A DNA stretch of 20,975 nt from Candidatus Levyibacteriota bacterium (lineage in GTDB: Bacteria > Patescibacteriota > Microgenomatia > Levybacterales > UBA12049), in assembly GCA_016182225.1 (NCBI GenBank), contig JACOXV010000026.1, forward strand, positions 1-20,975, given 5' to 3'. The notes beneath the pieces were generated by a model. It saw only the letters and a program-made list of their open reading frames with translations, made no database searches and was not told where the DNA came from. The translations under genes were made by a program, and so were the position numbers. Below, piece by piece: positions 20,353 to 20,975 of the stretch (position 1 is the stretch's first letter; every line of letters starts with the position of its first letter).

Positions 20353-20975
20353 CTATTTTTTAACCCAGTTAATTATGAGGTCTGCAACTTCTTGTTCATG
20401 ACCGAAATAACTATGTGGTGCTCCTTCAATAACTTCGGTATCAAATCGCGGAGCATTCTTGGCTTTTTTCTTAATAACTGCCAGGGCTTCTTTTATTGGC
20501 AAGATGGCTGCATCATCTTTTTCTCCAAGGAAAGCCAAAACGGGAATTTTGATTTTTGCCAGAACTGATTCTTTGTTTTTATCATAGGTATTAAAAATAT
20601 CGATTGGATTATCCCTTTCTGAAAAATCTAAGTATGTTTTTGCTGAAAGAGAGTACCAGCCCCAAATTAGCTTTGGTAAAAATTCATCGCCTTTCCCCTC
20701 TAATAACATTTTTTTAGAAAGAGAAAGAAGATTTTTATGATCAGATGGGGATTCGAATAACCCAACCATATCCGAAGGAGAAGCAAGGACTAATTTGGAA
20801 ATTCTTTTATCCAGGGTTTTTACGAAATAATAAACAACTTTTGAGCATCCAAGACTATGTCCCTGTAAAACAATTTCAGAAAATCCCTTTTTCTCCGCAA
20901 AGTCCATCCAAGTTTTTATATCCAAGATACATTCTTCAAATATCTCATAAGAATTTCCGATGCGTTTGAATTTTT
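20353..20975 (-). CDS. Alpha/beta hydrolase, C-terminal part (cut by the right edge)
   Basis: Serine hydrolase fold, substrate unknown. The frame is open to the window edge and reads KFKRIGNSYEIFEECILD before the first possible internal start (TTG at 20925), so the real N-terminus lies outside. The nucleophile elbow is LQGHSLGCSKVVYY (Ser in GHSLG). The acid is probably the Asp in FLGEKDDA and the His is in GAPHSYFGHE near the C-terminus. The pattern resembles DUF1749-like hydrolases. A lid region between strand 5 and the acid loop (about 45 residues with WGWYSLSAKTYLDF) is helical. It is upstream of the phosphoribosyltransferase gene, with 22 nt between them. Confidence 0.88.
   Translation of the reverse strand, partial: KFKRIGNSYEIFEECILDIKTWMDFAEKKGFSEIVLQGHSLGCSKVVYYFVKTLDKRISKLVLASPSDMVGLFESPSDHKNLLSLSKKMLLEGKGDEFLPKLIWGWYSLSAKTYLDFSERDNPIDIFNTYDKNKESVLAKIKIPVLAFLGEKDDAAILPIKEALAVIKKKAKNAPRFDTEVIEGAPHSYFGHEQEVADLIINWVKK

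Overview
The window looks like a compact, A+T-rich genome of the candidate phyla radiation (Patescibacteria), most likely a Microgenomates-type lineage. This is inferred from the very short IF-2 and NusA, a bacterial topoisomerase IB, PEBP and FKBP single-domain proteins with CPR-like character, many short proteins without recognisable relatives, tight spacing and almost no Shine-Dalgarno sites. Most start codons instead sit 5 to 12 nt downstream of a -10 box, usually of the extended TGn-TAnnnT type, so leaderless or nearly leaderless transcription appears to be the rule. No tRNA or rRNA gene and no CRISPR array was seen.

Layout. Positions 1-1359 (minus) hold the N-terminal part of an FtsK/SpoIIIE translocase, which continues past the left edge. 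It is divergent from a small unknown gene (1425-1739). A YbhB-type PEBP gene (1777-2214, minus) has its promoter and start inside a perfect 56-bp tandem duplication. Next come a winged-helix regulator with a degenerate P-loop and a DEDDy exonuclease as a two-gene operon (2370-4269), a membrane-anchored FKBP (4270-4824, minus) and topoisomerase IB (4877-5929). The largest gap (5930-6336) carries an unidentified structured RNA candidate with a good promoter and a terminator. Then follow a small zincin (minus), an unknown gene, a Gmad2-domain protein, a frameshifted small gene and a RAYT-type transposase bounded by a perfect 12-bp inverted repeat (7857-8610).

The central block (17203 down to 8633, all minus) is an RNA synthesis, translation and decay cluster: nusA, infB, a DHH-like protein that has lost its DHH motif, rpsO, pnp, an unknown membrane or lipoprotein gene, and RNase J. 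rimP, rbfA and truB, often found in such clusters, are not present. The nusA leader has two adjacent hairpins that can refold, and a 166-bp repeat-like spacer separates nusA from infB.

The right end holds a membrane-anchored unknown protein whose start codon can be covered by a 12-bp stem, a divergent unknown gene, and a minus-strand row of alpha/beta hydrolase (cut by the right edge), phosphoribosyltransferase, SerB-like HAD phosphatase and possibly a 36-residue membrane peptide with the best ribosome-binding site of the window.

No single well-defined new multi-gene system is evident. The most promising new elements are the structured RNA, the DHH pseudoenzyme, the altered IF-2 G4 motif and the regulatory leaders.
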